From Rectinema subterraneum (GTDB lineage Bacteria; Spirochaetota; Spirochaetia; Treponematales; Rectinemataceae): a stretch of DNA of 64,000 nt. Positions 17,524 through 26,595 of the stretch are shown here, piece after piece. The stretch spans positions 1 through 64,000 of the forward strand of contig WESA01000008.1 of the NCBI GenBank assembly GCA_009768935.1. Reading direction: 5' to 3'. Every line of letters starts with the position of its first letter. Position 1 is the stretch's first letter. The notes under the pieces were generated by a model. That model did not search any database. It had not been told where the DNA came from and saw nothing but the letters and a program-made list of their open reading frames with translations. A program made the translations under genes and the position numbers.

Positions 17524-18906
17524 TCATTCTCCGGATGCCGAGGATGCAGGCGCTTCCTGACTCCCTATTCCATATTGCTCAATTTTCTGATAAAGCGTCT
17601 TTCTTCCGATTTTGAGAATTTCCGCGGCTTTGGATTTGTTGCCCCCGACGAGCGCCAGGGTTTCGGCGATGAGAATGCGCTCTGCATCTTCCATCGATGA
17701 AAGCGCCGGAATGCATATGTTGCGCGTCTGACCGCTGGAGCGGGGGCCTGGTGGCAGATCATCGATTGTAATCAATTTGCCGGAGGCCATGACGACCGCG
17801 CTCTCCACACAATTGCGCAGTTCACGCACATTCCCTGGCCAATCATAGGTGTAAAGGGCCTGGCGCGCTTTCGGGTCGAACCCTTCGATCTGCTTGCCGT
17901 TTTCTTCAGAAAATTCCTTTAAGAAAGCCATCGCCAGCAAGGGAATGTCTTCGCGGCGTTCCCGAAGCGGCGGCACATGGATATTCACAACATTCAACCG
18001 GTAATACAGATCCTCGCGGAATCGCCCCTCCGCAATCTCCTTTTTGAGGTCGCGATTGGTTGCTGCGATGAGGCGCACGTCGACTTCGATGGTCTCTTCG
18101 CCGCCAACGCGCTCGAATTTGCGCTCCTGCAGGACGCGAAGTATCTTTATTTGCACATTTTGGTTGATTTCACCGATTTCATCGAGGAAAAGCGTTCCTC
18201 CATCCGCCATCTCGAAGCGCCCCCGCTTGCGCGCCGCGGCGCCCGTAAAGGCGCCCTTTTCGTGCCCGAAAAGCTCGCTCTCGAGCAAGCTCTCGGCGAG
18301 CGCGGCGCAGTGCACCTTGATAAACGGCTTGTCCTTGCGGGGCGACAGATTATGAATGGCATCAGCCACCAGCTCCTTGCCAACCCCCGATTCGCCCGTG
18401 ATAAGCACACTGGCTTTTGTCGGCGCCACTTTCCGGATAAGGTCGAAAATTCGCTTTATGGATGGTGCCTGGCCGATAATATAGCTGCGCGCCCGCTGGC
18501 TTTCGACCTCAGCCTTGAGTTCTATATTGGTGCGGTACAGTTCCCGCGTTTCGAGTGCTCGGCGGACAAGGTTTACCAGGTGGTCAGTATTAGGCGGCTT
18601 GGCTACAAAATCGAATGCGCCCTGCCGCATTGCCTCCACTGCCTTGTCGACGCTTCCGTGGGCAGTGAGAATGATGACCGGTATGCCGGGGTGCGTCGAA
18701 ACCACATATTGCAGAAGATCAAGGCCGCTCATCCTGCCCATTTTGTAGTCGGTTATGATGATATCGATATCTTCCCTGTCGACGATGGTCTTGGCTTCGA
18801 GCCCATCCTTGGCAGTCCTGACATCGTAGCCTTCCATGGAAAAAAGCTGGGCAAGGCCTTCTCGTATATTTGTTTCATCGTCAACAACCAGTAATGTCGC
18901 GCGCAT
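17524..18906 (-). CDS. NtrC-family sigma-54 activator response regulator (AtoC-like)
   Basis: This 460-residue protein has three parts. The receiver domain has acidic residues D9-D10 and phospho-acceptor D53 (IIITDYKM). The AAA+ domain has Walker A GESGVGKE (171-178), the sigma-54 contact loop GAFTGA (218-223) and Walker B TLFLDEIG (238-245). The C-terminus is a Fis-type helix-turn-helix (GGNKSKAAEILKIGRKTLYQKI). The intact GAFTGA shows that it should activate RpoN holoenzyme; rpoN itself is not in the window. Its ATG directly abuts the kinase stop, so they form a two-component pair. A candidate target promoter is at 29793-29807. Confidence 0.93.
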   Translation of the reverse strand: MRATLLVVDDETNIREGLAQLFSMEGYDVRTAKDGLEAKTIVDREDIDIIITDYKMGRMSGLDLLQYVVSTHPGIPVIILTAHGSVDKAVEAMRQGAFDFVAKPPNTDHLVNLVRRALETRELYRTNIELKAEVESQRARSYIIGQAPSIKRIFDLIRKVAPTKASVLITGESGVGKELVADAIHNLSPRKDKPFIKVHCAALAESLLESELFGHEKGAFTGAAARKRGRFEMADGGTLFLDEIGEINQNVQIKILRVLQERKFERVGGEETIEVDVRLIAATNRDLKKEIAEGRFREDLYYRLNVVNIHVPPLRERREDIPLLAMAFLKEFSEENGKQIEGFDPKARQALYTYDWPGNVRELRNCVESAVVMASGKLITIDDLPPGPRSSGQTRNICIPALSSMEDAERILIAETLALVGGNKSKAAEILKIGRKTLYQKIEQYGIGSQEAPASSASGE

Positions 18907-20100
18907 TCAATCCTCCGTATGCGATCCATCGATTTTTACGCCATCTTCCCAGGGTGGAAGGGATTTCTGTTCCGGCTGTGGAATGGGAAGATGGATTGTG
19001 AAGGTTGAGCCGATGCCAGGCGATGATTCGACCGTGATTTCGCCATTGTGCTCTTTTATGATTTTGAATGTGATAGTGAGTCCGAGCCCTGTGCCGCTTT
19101 CCTTTGTCGTAAAATAGGGCTCGAAAATCTTTGCAAGCAATTCTTCGGGAATGCCGATGCCCGTATCGGATACCGCAATCAGAAGCTCATCATTCCGGAC
19201 AGAAACCGAAATAGTCAGCGTACCGCCTTCAGGCATGGCTGCTATGGCATTTTTAACGATATTGAGCAGTGCTTGTTTCAGATACTTGCGGTCGATCATC
19301 ACATTGGGCAAGTCTGCATCGAATTTGGTGATGACACGGATGTTCTGGCTTTCCGCTTCCTTGCTCATGAGCTCAGCTACTTCGCGCACGACCTCATCGG
19401 CGCGATCATGGATAAGGGTGATATCCATCGGGCGCACTGCAAAGAGAAAATCGACGACAATTGCGTTGAGCCTGTCTATTTCCTGTTCCACCAGAGAAAT
19501 ATTATGAAAAATCGATTCAGTTTTTTTATTGCAGTTTTTTTCGAGGATGCGGCGGATAATGCCAAGCTGAATGCGGATAGACGCAAGGGGGTTCTTGATT
19601 TCATGCGCAACGCCTGCTGCGAGGGTAGTAAGCGCAGCAAGGCTCTCGGCCCGGCGCAGCTGCGCTTCACGGCGCCTTTTTTCGGTGATGTCCTCCATAT
19701 GAACAAGATTTCCGGATATTCTGCCGTTCGAAAGGAGCGCGGAAATGCTGATAGAAAGAACGCGTGTACCGCCAGGCCTGTTCAGGGAAATCTCGCGGTT
19801 GAGGATATTCTCGTCCGCAAGAAGAGTTTTGCGGAAAAAACCGACAATTTCATCATCTTTCAATTGTTCCCATATCGGGAATTCCCCTGTCCAGGAAGGC
19901 AGTTTCAAGATTTTTTCCGCAGTGCGGTTGATGAAAAGCGGCTTGTGTTCAAGATCGCAGACGATGATTGCGTCGAGGGTTGAATTCAATGCTGCTTCAT
20001 AGATGGAATTCTCTGCCGAGAGGTTGTTGATTATCTGCTTGAGTCCTTCGGGAGGAATACGATCGATGCGTCTCAGCGCGTTCTCATACACTGCTTTCAT
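18907..20100 (-). CDS. Soluble PAS-domain sensor histidine kinase
   Basis: This 398-residue kinase has no membrane segment. A PAS-like domain covers about 33-135 (ALNSTLDAIIVCDLEHKPLFINRTAEKIL in outline). The HisKA box is AAGVAHEIKNPLASI with His166. The ATPase has N box NIVKNAIAAM, G1 DTGIGIPEE and G2 GTGLGLTI. It should phosphorylate the activator encoded immediately downstream. The ATG at 20100 overlaps the 3' end of holB by 17 nt; a longer frame upstream lies inside holB and is not credible. A cytosolic PAS sensor suggests an internal metabolic, redox or stress cue. Confidence 0.9.
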   Translation of the reverse strand: MKAVYENALRRIDRIPPEGLKQIINNLSAENSIYEAALNSTLDAIIVCDLEHKPLFINRTAEKILKLPSWTGEFPIWEQLKDDEIVGFFRKTLLADENILNREISLNRPGGTRVLSISISALLSNGRISGNLVHMEDITEKRRREAQLRRAESLAALTTLAAGVAHEIKNPLASIRIQLGIIRRILEKNCNKKTESIFHNISLVEQEIDRLNAIVVDFLFAVRPMDITLIHDRADEVVREVAELMSKEAESQNIRVITKFDADLPNVMIDRKYLKQALLNIVKNAIAAMPEGGTLTISVSVRNDELLIAVSDTGIGIPEELLAKIFEPYFTTKESGTGLGLTITFKIIKEHNGEITVESSPGIGSTFTIHLPIPQPEQKSLPPWEDGVKIDGSHTED

Positions 20101-21373
20101 GGGAAACTCCAAATATGTTCGCAAATGCTTCGAGCAAGAGTTCGGGCGAGCGATTATACGTGCGATTTTGAACCGCCACATCACGCAATTTGGACGACAG
20201 ACGATCGACCAGCATCACAAGAGCTGCGCTCGATGAAGCATCGGAAGAAATGCGGGCAAGCTGCCGGGCAACAGCTCGCAGGAATACAGAAGGAGCATCT
20301 GCAAATTTGGCATTTTTCAGGCCGAAACCTCCTGTTTCTTCAGAAACCGAACGCAATACATCGAGCACTGAAACACGGGATTCCCTGGCCTTGCTCACAA
20401 GCGCTGAAGCAAGTTCGCCTGAAATAGCCTCATCACCCCGCATTGCATCAGCGAGCAAAGCCCCTACAAACAATGCAGCTGCGCTTTCAGCGCGGTCGGG
20501 AGGGAAAGGGCTTTTCTTTCTGAAAAATTCACTGACATCCTCGACTTTTTCTTGCGTGCGAAAAAGACGGGACACTATCTGCTGCGCCTGTTCGCTGGTT
20601 CGCGCATCGAAGGAGATGAGGCGCGATCTTGATAGAATTGTCGCAATGACAGTAGCACGCCGCGATGCAGTAAGGACAAACCGCACTGATTCGGGCGGTT
20701 CTTCGAGTATCTTGAGCATCGCGTTGCGCGCGCTTTCGTTGGCGGTATCGGCGTTTTGCAGAATGATTGTCTTTCTTTTTCCTGCGGGCGTGAGCGAAGC
20801 CCATGCGGCCATATTTCGTACCATAAATACAGGAATGCCGTCGGGAACGAGGGGTTCAAGGCTAAGCGCGGTTTCGACAATGCGATTTGCGGTATCGCCC
20901 AGCTTTTGGGTGTGGCCTGAAGCGAGCATGCTACTAATGTCCTGAAGCTGTTCTTCGATTGCTTCGATTGATGAGGCGGCTTTCGAGAGACGCGCTTCCT
21001 CGCCCGACCACAGGGCAGGGTCGAATCGCTTGAGCAATTTGCGCACGGCGCGCACAAAAGTATAGTAGGAAGTCGCATTAGGGGTGCGCAAAAAATAGTC
21101 AGCTGCCGCCGATGGCTCTTGCGGAAAACTACGCGGCCCAAAGAGAAGCAAATCCGGATGGGTCAGGCTTCTATGGTGAGCGCATTGCGCACATTCGCAA
21201 TTCCAGAGAGCCTCTTTTTCACAAGAAAGCACTCGCGCAAACTCAAGCGCAGCCGTGAGCTTGCCTGAACCTTCAGCGCCGGCAAACAGAAGCGCAGGAG
21301 GCACTGTGCCGCTTGCAATCATCGCAAGCAGCTGTTCTTTGGCCTTATCCTGGAAAAGCAGATTTTCAAACAC
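20084..21373 (-). CDS. holB: DNA polymerase III delta-prime-like clamp-loader subunit
   Basis: Delta-prime is part of the clamp loader that opens the sliding clamp. In 429 residues the P-loop-like GAEGSGKLTAA (about 31-41), a Cys/His cluster CECAQCAHH typical of the zinc module, and the sensor region 'NAMLKILEEPPESVRFVLTA' are visible, followed by SRS(R)-type 'ILSRSRLISF'. It is longer than E. coli HolB (334 aa), with extra segments around 85-165. The start is GTG 21373. It lies 2 nt after cvpA and overlaps the kinase gene. Confidence 0.85.
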   Translation of the reverse strand: MFENLLFQDKAKEQLLAMIASGTVPPALLFAGAEGSGKLTAALEFARVLSCEKEALWNCECAQCAHHRSLTHPDLLLFGPRSFPQEPSAAADYFLRTPNATSYYTFVRAVRKLLKRFDPALWSGEEARLSKAASSIEAIEEQLQDISSMLASGHTQKLGDTANRIVETALSLEPLVPDGIPVFMVRNMAAWASLTPAGKRKTIILQNADTANESARNAMLKILEEPPESVRFVLTASRRATVIATILSRSRLISFDARTSEQAQQIVSRLFRTQEKVEDVSEFFRKKSPFPPDRAESAAALFVGALLADAMRGDEAISGELASALVSKARESRVSVLDVLRSVSEETGGFGLKNAKFADAPSVFLRAVARQLARISSDASSSAALVMLVDRLSSKLRDVAVQNRTYNRSPELLLEAFANIFGVSHESSV

Positions 21374-21375
21374 GA

Positions 21376-21909
21376 TTACTTGCCTTTCAGATTCTGGATC
21401 ACGCCGGGCAGATCGCCATTCTTCAGCAGAGGAGTGATGGATCCTCCCAGCGCCGGCTCGATTATCGGACCGAGAAGTTTTGCATACAGCGACCCGGCCA
21501 GAAGCGCTTTGGTATCGAAGAAAGGCTGTATCTGCAGAATGACAATGAACAGCCCCACGATAATAAACCCTTCGATAATGCCGAGCGCGAGCCCGAGTAC
21601 GCGATCGAAAATATCAAGGCTGCTCGCTTCCAGTCCTTCACGGATCATGCGCTCGATGATTTTCATAATGATAAATCCTGCAATGAAACAGAGCACAAAA
21701 GCGATTATGTACTGCGCTTGATAGGGCAGCGAGTTTGCTCCCACTTTCGGAAGAACTTGGACAATCACTGTATTGGAAAGAAGAAGACCCGCAAGAAACC
21801 CGACAGCGACAGAGGCGACAGACAGCACTTCATGCACGAAGCCCCGCACAAAGCATCGCGCAGCGAGAATCACAACAACAGCGCTGAATACCCAGTCCAT
21901 TGTGCTCAT
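21376..21909 (-). CDS. cvpA: CvpA family membrane protein
   Basis: This 177-residue protein has four predicted membrane segments (about 4-22, 30-48, 63-88, 102-128) and the family pattern MDWVFSAVVVILAARCFVRGFVHEV. CvpA proteins were named for colicin V production and are linked to envelope homeostasis; the molecular role is unresolved. The ATG overlaps the murG stop by 4 nt, so it is co-translated with a cell-wall enzyme. Conservation is topological rather than motif-based, hence moderate-to-high confidence. Confidence 0.82.
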   Translation of the reverse strand: MSTMDWVFSAVVVILAARCFVRGFVHEVLSVASVAVGFLAGLLLSNTVIVQVLPKVGANSLPYQAQYIIAFVLCFIAGFIIMKIIERMIREGLEASSLDIFDRVLGLALGIIEGFIIVGLFIVILQIQPFFDTKALLAGSLYAKLLGPIIEPALGGSITPLLKNGDLPGVIQNLKGK

Positions 21910-23177
21910 TGTGTTTCCTTTGCCCGCCAGCCGATCCTTGCAAGAATTAAGCGGGCGATGAATTCGGTTGCATATTGAGAACCTGCGTTATTGATAGAAT
22001 TGGCGACATCGAGACTTTGCAGATTTGGATCCGCAAAGTCGTGCGGCACTTGTGCTAATTTGCGGCATGCGTTTAGTGCGGCGCTATAGGCTTCGGGATT
22101 GAGAAACGATTGTACTGCGGCAACAAATGCTTCTGGTGTTGCTTTATCGCCCTCAAGCACGATAGCTGCGCCTGCCTTGGAGGCAAGGGCTGCGTTTTCA
22201 ACCTGGTCGCCTCGTGTGCCTGTTCCCGAGAGAGGGATGAGAATCATTGGTTTGCCGAGCGAAGCCGCTTCCCAGACTGTGCCTGCACCCGCTCTTCCCG
22301 CGACAATATCCGATGCAGCATAGATGTCGGCAATTTCCTTGCCTATATACGCCAGGGGGCGATAGGCTGCGCGGATCGCTGGATCATCCGGTATAGCATG
22401 CAAAACATCTTCATAGTGTGCCTGACCTGTTTGGTGGACAATCTGCACTGTAGGGCAAAGCCTTGAAAGAGAGGAGAGCACGAGTCGGTTCACTTCTTTT
22501 GCGCCCTGGCTTCCGCCGAGTACAAACAGGATGGGCCGATCATCGCTGAATCCCAGAAGCTTCAAACCTCGCGCCTTGTCCCCCTCGAAAAGATCGGGTC
22601 GCGTCGGATTCCCTGTACGGATTATCCTGGAGCGAAGCGACTGTGGGAAACAGCGCGCGGTGTCTTCCCAGCTTGTGAGAATGCGCTCAGCATGCGCACT
22701 GTTGAGGCGCGTGGCCAAGCCCGGCGAGGCATCTGATTCATGAGTAAAAACAGGTATGCCCAGCGCCGTTGCGGCTCTGCAAGGCGGCACGCTCACATAC
22801 CCGCCTTTCGAGAAGAGAAGCGCAGGACGCAGCATTTTAAGCACGGATTTTGCTCTGAAATAGCCAGCAACGATCCTCCCAAGATCAGTCAGGTTTTGAA
22901 ATGAGATCTCTCGGCGGAACTTGCCTGAAGGAATGGCAAAATACTCGATGCCATGGCTGGCCACAATCGAGCGGTCGAGCTCCTTTTCGGAGCCAATCCA
23001 CGCGATTCTGCCAGTAAAGCCGAGGCGGCGCAGCTCATCGATTACCGCAAGCCCCGGGTAGATGTGGCCGCCTGTTCCACCACCGGTGAAGACAATGCAA
23101 GGCTGGGCGTTTGCCCCGGCTTGTGTTGCTGCATGCTGCGTTTCGCCGGGCTGTGCGGCAATTTCTGCGCTCATCAT
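21906..23177 (-). CDS. murG: UDP-GlcNAc--undecaprenyl-PP-MurNAc-pentapeptide transferase MurG
   Basis: MurG converts lipid I to lipid II on the inner face of the membrane. The GT28 glycine loop GGGTGGHIYPGLA lies near residue 31, the second G-loop LFVLGGSQGAKEVN near 209, and the UDP-GlcNAc site GRAGAGTVWEAASLGKPMILIP near 297. A nonconserved N-terminal tail of about 27 residues precedes the first strand. ATG 23177 or the adjacent ATG 23174 could start it, and the former overlaps the pgi stop. It is displaced from the dcw cluster at the left of the window. Confidence 0.94.
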   Translation of the reverse strand: MMSAEIAAQPGETQHAATQAGANAQPCIVFTGGGTGGHIYPGLAVIDELRRLGFTGRIAWIGSEKELDRSIVASHGIEYFAIPSGKFRREISFQNLTDLGRIVAGYFRAKSVLKMLRPALLFSKGGYVSVPPCRAATALGIPVFTHESDASPGLATRLNSAHAERILTSWEDTARCFPQSLRSRIIRTGNPTRPDLFEGDKARGLKLLGFSDDRPILFVLGGSQGAKEVNRLVLSSLSRLCPTVQIVHQTGQAHYEDVLHAIPDDPAIRAAYRPLAYIGKEIADIYAASDIVAGRAGAGTVWEAASLGKPMILIPLSGTGTRGDQVENAALASKAGAAIVLEGDKATPEAFVAAVQSFLNPEAYSAALNACRKLAQVPHDFADPNLQSLDVANSINNAGSQYATEFIARLILARIGWRAKETQ

Positions 23178-24805
23178 TCCTTTCCTGCAGTATCAGGCTG
23201 CATCTGCGCCTTGAGCGATGTGTGGAGCGCAGCAGAAATCAGCGCATCGAGGCGCGCATCAAAAGTCGATTCGCCCTTGCTGATTGCTCCAAGTGCTTTC
23301 TTTGCAAGGACTTTGCCAAGCTGGACCCCTTCCTGGTCAAAACTGTTGACATTCCATGCAAAACCTTGAAACATCACCTTGTTTTCGAAGTGTGAGAACA
23401 GCGCGCCAAGCTGCCGCGGACCGAGTTCGTCGCCAATGATGAGCGTGGAAGGGCGATTGCCTGGGAACATCTTGTTCGGGTCGCTGTCGGATTTTCCGAT
23501 CGCAAAGGCGAGCATTTGAGCAACCAGGTTTGCAAGCAATTTCTGGCGGGAAGTCGAGCCTTCGGAGTGCATGTCGGGAGAAATCTGGTTTTGCAGAAAG
23601 CCGATGAACTGGAGCGGCACAATGTCGGTGCCTTGATGCAAAAGTTGATAGAAGGAGTGCTGGCCATTGGTGCCGGGTTCGCCGAACACGACAGGGCCGG
23701 TGGAGTAGGAGAGAGGCTCGCCGGTGCGGCTGACGGATTTGCCATTGGATTCCATGTCGAGCTGCTGAAGGTGAGCAGGAAAGCGCGAAAGCGGCTCAGC
23801 ATAGGGAAGGATTGCGGTGCATGGCCAGCCAAGCACATTGCGCTCGTACACGCCAATCATGGCATCCATGAGCACAGGGTTATGCCTCAAGGATGGCTCG
23901 AACGCGAGCTTGTCTGCCTCATGTGCTCCCTGAAGGAATTCCTCGAAGGTCTCAGGACCATACGCGAGCGAGATGATAACTCCACCAACCGCGCTCGATG
24001 TCGAATAACGCCCGCCGATAAAGTCATCGATATAAAAGCTGTCCAAATAATGAGGATTTCCTGCAAGTGGGCTTGTCTTGCTTGTCACGGCGACCATATG
24101 CAAGTCGGGATTGAGGCCGCTAGCCCGCAGGCGCTCGCGAACAAGAGTTTCGTTGGCAAGTGTCTCCTGCGTTGTGCCGCTTTTCGATACCAGCACGAAA
24201 AGGCTTTCTGAAAGGTCGATATGCGAGAGCACGGAATCTGCATCGTCAGGATCGACGTTGGAAATGAACCAGGGAGCAAGCCGCGCTCGCTTGTGCGAGA
24301 CAGCCCATCGAGACAGGGCGATGCACGCGGCGCGCGGGCCAAGATCCGACCCTCCGATTCCTATCTGCACAACTTGCGCAAACGGCGTGCCCACCGAACT
24401 ACGGATACTGCCGTCCCGTACCTTTCTCGCAAATTCGTAGAACCGCTGCTTTTCCTGGCTGTAGAAGGCTTCCATATCCTGCCCCTCCCACCGGACAGTC
24501 TTTCCAAGACGCCCGCGCGCCATATGATGCAGCACCATTCGTTTTTCGCCTGTATTCATGATTTCGCCTTCGACGAGAAGACGATATTTTTCGACAAGCT
24601 CTTGTTCGTCCGTCAATGCCTGGAGCTTCTCGATAATCTGATCATCCACAGGGGCGAACGCGTAGCAGTACGACATTGCCGCCGCATGGCGTATCCAAAA
24701 AGAAGCGATGCGCTGGGCACTGAGTTTTTCTGAAAGCTTGATTGCTTGAATTTTCTTCAGAGAGTCGAATGAACTGCATCTATCCAGATTTTTATAGGTC
24801 ACCAT
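23174..24805 (-). CDS. pgi: Glucose-6-phosphate isomerase
   Basis: PGI interconverts glucose-6-P and fructose-6-P. The SIS-type phosphate-binding elements IGIGGSDLGPRA and SKSGTTQETLANE are present, with the conserved GEPGTNGQHSFYQLLHQGT loop and the C-terminal FDQEGVQLGK. Length is about 543 aa from ATG 24805; GTG 24817 would add four residues. It is the promoter-proximal gene of the run pgi-murG-cvpA-holB-kinase-regulator, so sugar flux, lipid II synthesis and the sigma-54 switch may share a transcript. Confidence 0.95.
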   Translation of the reverse strand: MVTYKNLDRCSSFDSLKKIQAIKLSEKLSAQRIASFWIRHAAAMSYCYAFAPVDDQIIEKLQALTDEQELVEKYRLLVEGEIMNTGEKRMVLHHMARGRLGKTVRWEGQDMEAFYSQEKQRFYEFARKVRDGSIRSSVGTPFAQVVQIGIGGSDLGPRAACIALSRWAVSHKRARLAPWFISNVDPDDADSVLSHIDLSESLFVLVSKSGTTQETLANETLVRERLRASGLNPDLHMVAVTSKTSPLAGNPHYLDSFYIDDFIGGRYSTSSAVGGVIISLAYGPETFEEFLQGAHEADKLAFEPSLRHNPVLMDAMIGVYERNVLGWPCTAILPYAEPLSRFPAHLQQLDMESNGKSVSRTGEPLSYSTGPVVFGEPGTNGQHSFYQLLHQGTDIVPLQFIGFLQNQISPDMHSEGSTSRQKLLANLVAQMLAFAIGKSDSDPNKMFPGNRPSTLIIGDELGPRQLGALFSHFENKVMFQGFAWNVNSFDQEGVQLGKVLAKKALGAISKGESTFDARLDALISAALHTSLKAQMQPDTAGKE

Positions 24806-24859
24806 ATACAGCCTCACCTTCCAAGTGTTTCTTTATTATACATGATATGGTTAAAAGCG

Positions 24860-26533
24860 CTACACTTCAAGCTCCGCGCGCCAGGAATGATGTGCGCTTC
24901 TTGCTGCAAATCGCTTGAATACTGAAAGGAACTCACGCCCTTCTTTGCTCAGACAAATGCTTCCCTTCCATATTCCGCGACGTGGAATTTCGATTATGCT
25001 CAGCGCGAGGAGCGAGGAAACCATTTCTTCGCGCTCCGTTCTGCTCCAGCCGTAAAGCCCTCCTGTATAATTGCCGCGTCCAATTCCATGCGGGCCAAGC
25101 ATGCGGATGCATTCAGACATTGTCCACCGCCTCTGATTGGCAGCAACGAGAAGCAGCGTTTCAAGAAACCCTTCTGCCTGCAGTAAAAGGCGCCAATGCG
25201 GCGGCATGCATCGCGGCATGCCGCGCTGATGAATCGACATGTCGCGCCACCTAGGCGGGCTTCCATCGCTGCTGAAGCTGCGCGCCATTTTCATCTCAAG
25301 CTCGCAATTGTCGCACGCACCGCACACAGGCGTCTCTGTCTCTCCAAGAAGATGGAGCAAGAATTCCCTGCGACAAGTTTCGATCAAAGGATAGGGAGCG
25401 AACCGGGCTTTTCTCTGTTCTTGGAGCGGCAGATCAGAACCCACAGGGCCAGCTCGTTCTGCTATATTGTGGATGAGCACAGCAAAGGAATCTTTTCCGT
25501 CGCGACCCCCGCGTCCTGCCTCCTGGATGTATGCTTCCGCGCTGTCGGGAAGGCCTGTATGGATGACAGTGCGTATATTCTTTTTATCGACACCCATGCC
25601 ATATGCATTGGTGCTGACCAATACCGCATCTTCCGCTTTTTGAAACCAGGACTCTATTTCGTTCCGTTCTGCGCGCGACAGCCCCGCATGATAGAATCGT
25701 GTAGCAGCGAATCCGACAGATCGCAGAAATTCAGCCTTCATTCTCGTTCCGGGGCGAGACCGCTCAAAAATAATGGCTGGTTTCTGGCATGAGGAAAGCA
25801 GGCGGCGCAACGTGCGAGTCGGCGAGAGCGTTTGTACCACTGCGTAATGGATATTGGGCCTGTCCGCCTCCGAAGTGACAAGCCGATATGCATTTCCTCG
25901 AAAAAGACGTTTTTCTATCGAAGAGACAATATCAGGGCCTGCTGTTGCCGTAAATGCGCTCATGACGTGCGGCGCAAGCTTCTCTGCGCTTTCTCCCAGC
26001 GTAAGGTAGGTCGGCCGGAAGGTTTCGCCCCATTCGCTTATGCAGTGCGCTTCATCGATCACAAAATGCGCAATGCGGCACCGGCTCAAAAACTGGCGTA
26101 GCCTCGATGTTGCAAGAATTTCCGGATTTGCGATTACAATTCGGGCTTTTTTTGAAGATACTGCTGTCTCCTGTGCACGCCATTCTTCATCAGCAAGCCC
26201 TCCGCGAAAGAGCGCGCATGGGATTCCTGCTTCGTCGAGGCGCCGCTTCTGATCATTCATAAGAGCGAGAAGGGGGTACACAACGACGGTAAGCCCTTCA
26301 AGTACAAGCGAAGGCAGCTGGAAGCAGACTGACTTTCCGAAACCTGTAGGAAACAAGACCAATTGCCTATAGGGCAGCAGGTTTTCGGTGTCCGCATCGA
26401 GAATATTGGCGATGACGAATCGCTGCAAAGGCGCCAAGTGATCGATTTTGAAGCGTTCGCGGGCAAGTTTGGCTACTGGGTCAGGAGGAATCTCCTGGAT
26501 TTCTTCGCTGCTCTCAGGATATTCGCTTTCCAT
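24860..26533 (-). CDS. recQ: RecQ-like ATP-dependent DNA helicase
   Basis: This is a superfamily 2 helicase of 557 residues. Motif I is FPTGFGKSVCFQLP (usual RecQ form is MPTGGGKS), motif II IDEAHCISEWGETFRPTY, motif III AFTATAG, motif V 'DAVLVSTNAYGMGVDKKNIR' and motif VI QEAGRGGRDG. A zinc-binding module C...C-x2-C-x2-C (CRREF ... CGACDNC) follows, then a winged-helix-like C-terminus. No clear HRDC domain is visible. Because of the divergent motif I and the missing HRDC this may be a RecQ-family paralogue rather than the canonical enzyme. Confidence 0.85.
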   Translation of the reverse strand: MESEYPESSEEIQEIPPDPVAKLARERFKIDHLAPLQRFVIANILDADTENLLPYRQLVLFPTGFGKSVCFQLPSLVLEGLTVVVYPLLALMNDQKRRLDEAGIPCALFRGGLADEEWRAQETAVSSKKARIVIANPEILATSRLRQFLSRCRIAHFVIDEAHCISEWGETFRPTYLTLGESAEKLAPHVMSAFTATAGPDIVSSIEKRLFRGNAYRLVTSEADRPNIHYAVVQTLSPTRTLRRLLSSCQKPAIIFERSRPGTRMKAEFLRSVGFAATRFYHAGLSRAERNEIESWFQKAEDAVLVSTNAYGMGVDKKNIRTVIHTGLPDSAEAYIQEAGRGGRDGKDSFAVLIHNIAERAGPVGSDLPLQEQRKARFAPYPLIETCRREFLLHLLGETETPVCGACDNCELEMKMARSFSSDGSPPRWRDMSIHQRGMPRCMPPHWRLLLQAEGFLETLLLVAANQRRWTMSECIRMLGPHGIGRGNYTGGLYGWSRTEREEMVSSLLALSIIEIPRRGIWKGSICLSKEGREFLSVFKRFAARSAHHSWRAELEV

Positions 26534-26595
26534 GGCATGATGTCCTCATTTTGATATACGCTGCAGCCGGATAATTGCGATTCAACTTTGCAGCG

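Noticed and set aside
17977-18894. Long plus-strand open frame (305 codons) across the response-regulator gene
   Set aside because: It is antisense to a gene with complete receiver, AAA+ and HTH motifs; its translation is Cys/His/Arg-rich without domains, a typical shadow of a high-quality minus-strand gene.
19048-19983. Plus-strand open frame (311 codons) across the histidine kinase
   Set aside because: Antisense shadow of a kinase with intact H, N and G boxes.
23516-24211. Plus-strand open frame of 231 codons inside pgi
   Set aside because: Mirrors pgi codon structure; no ribosome-binding site or domain.
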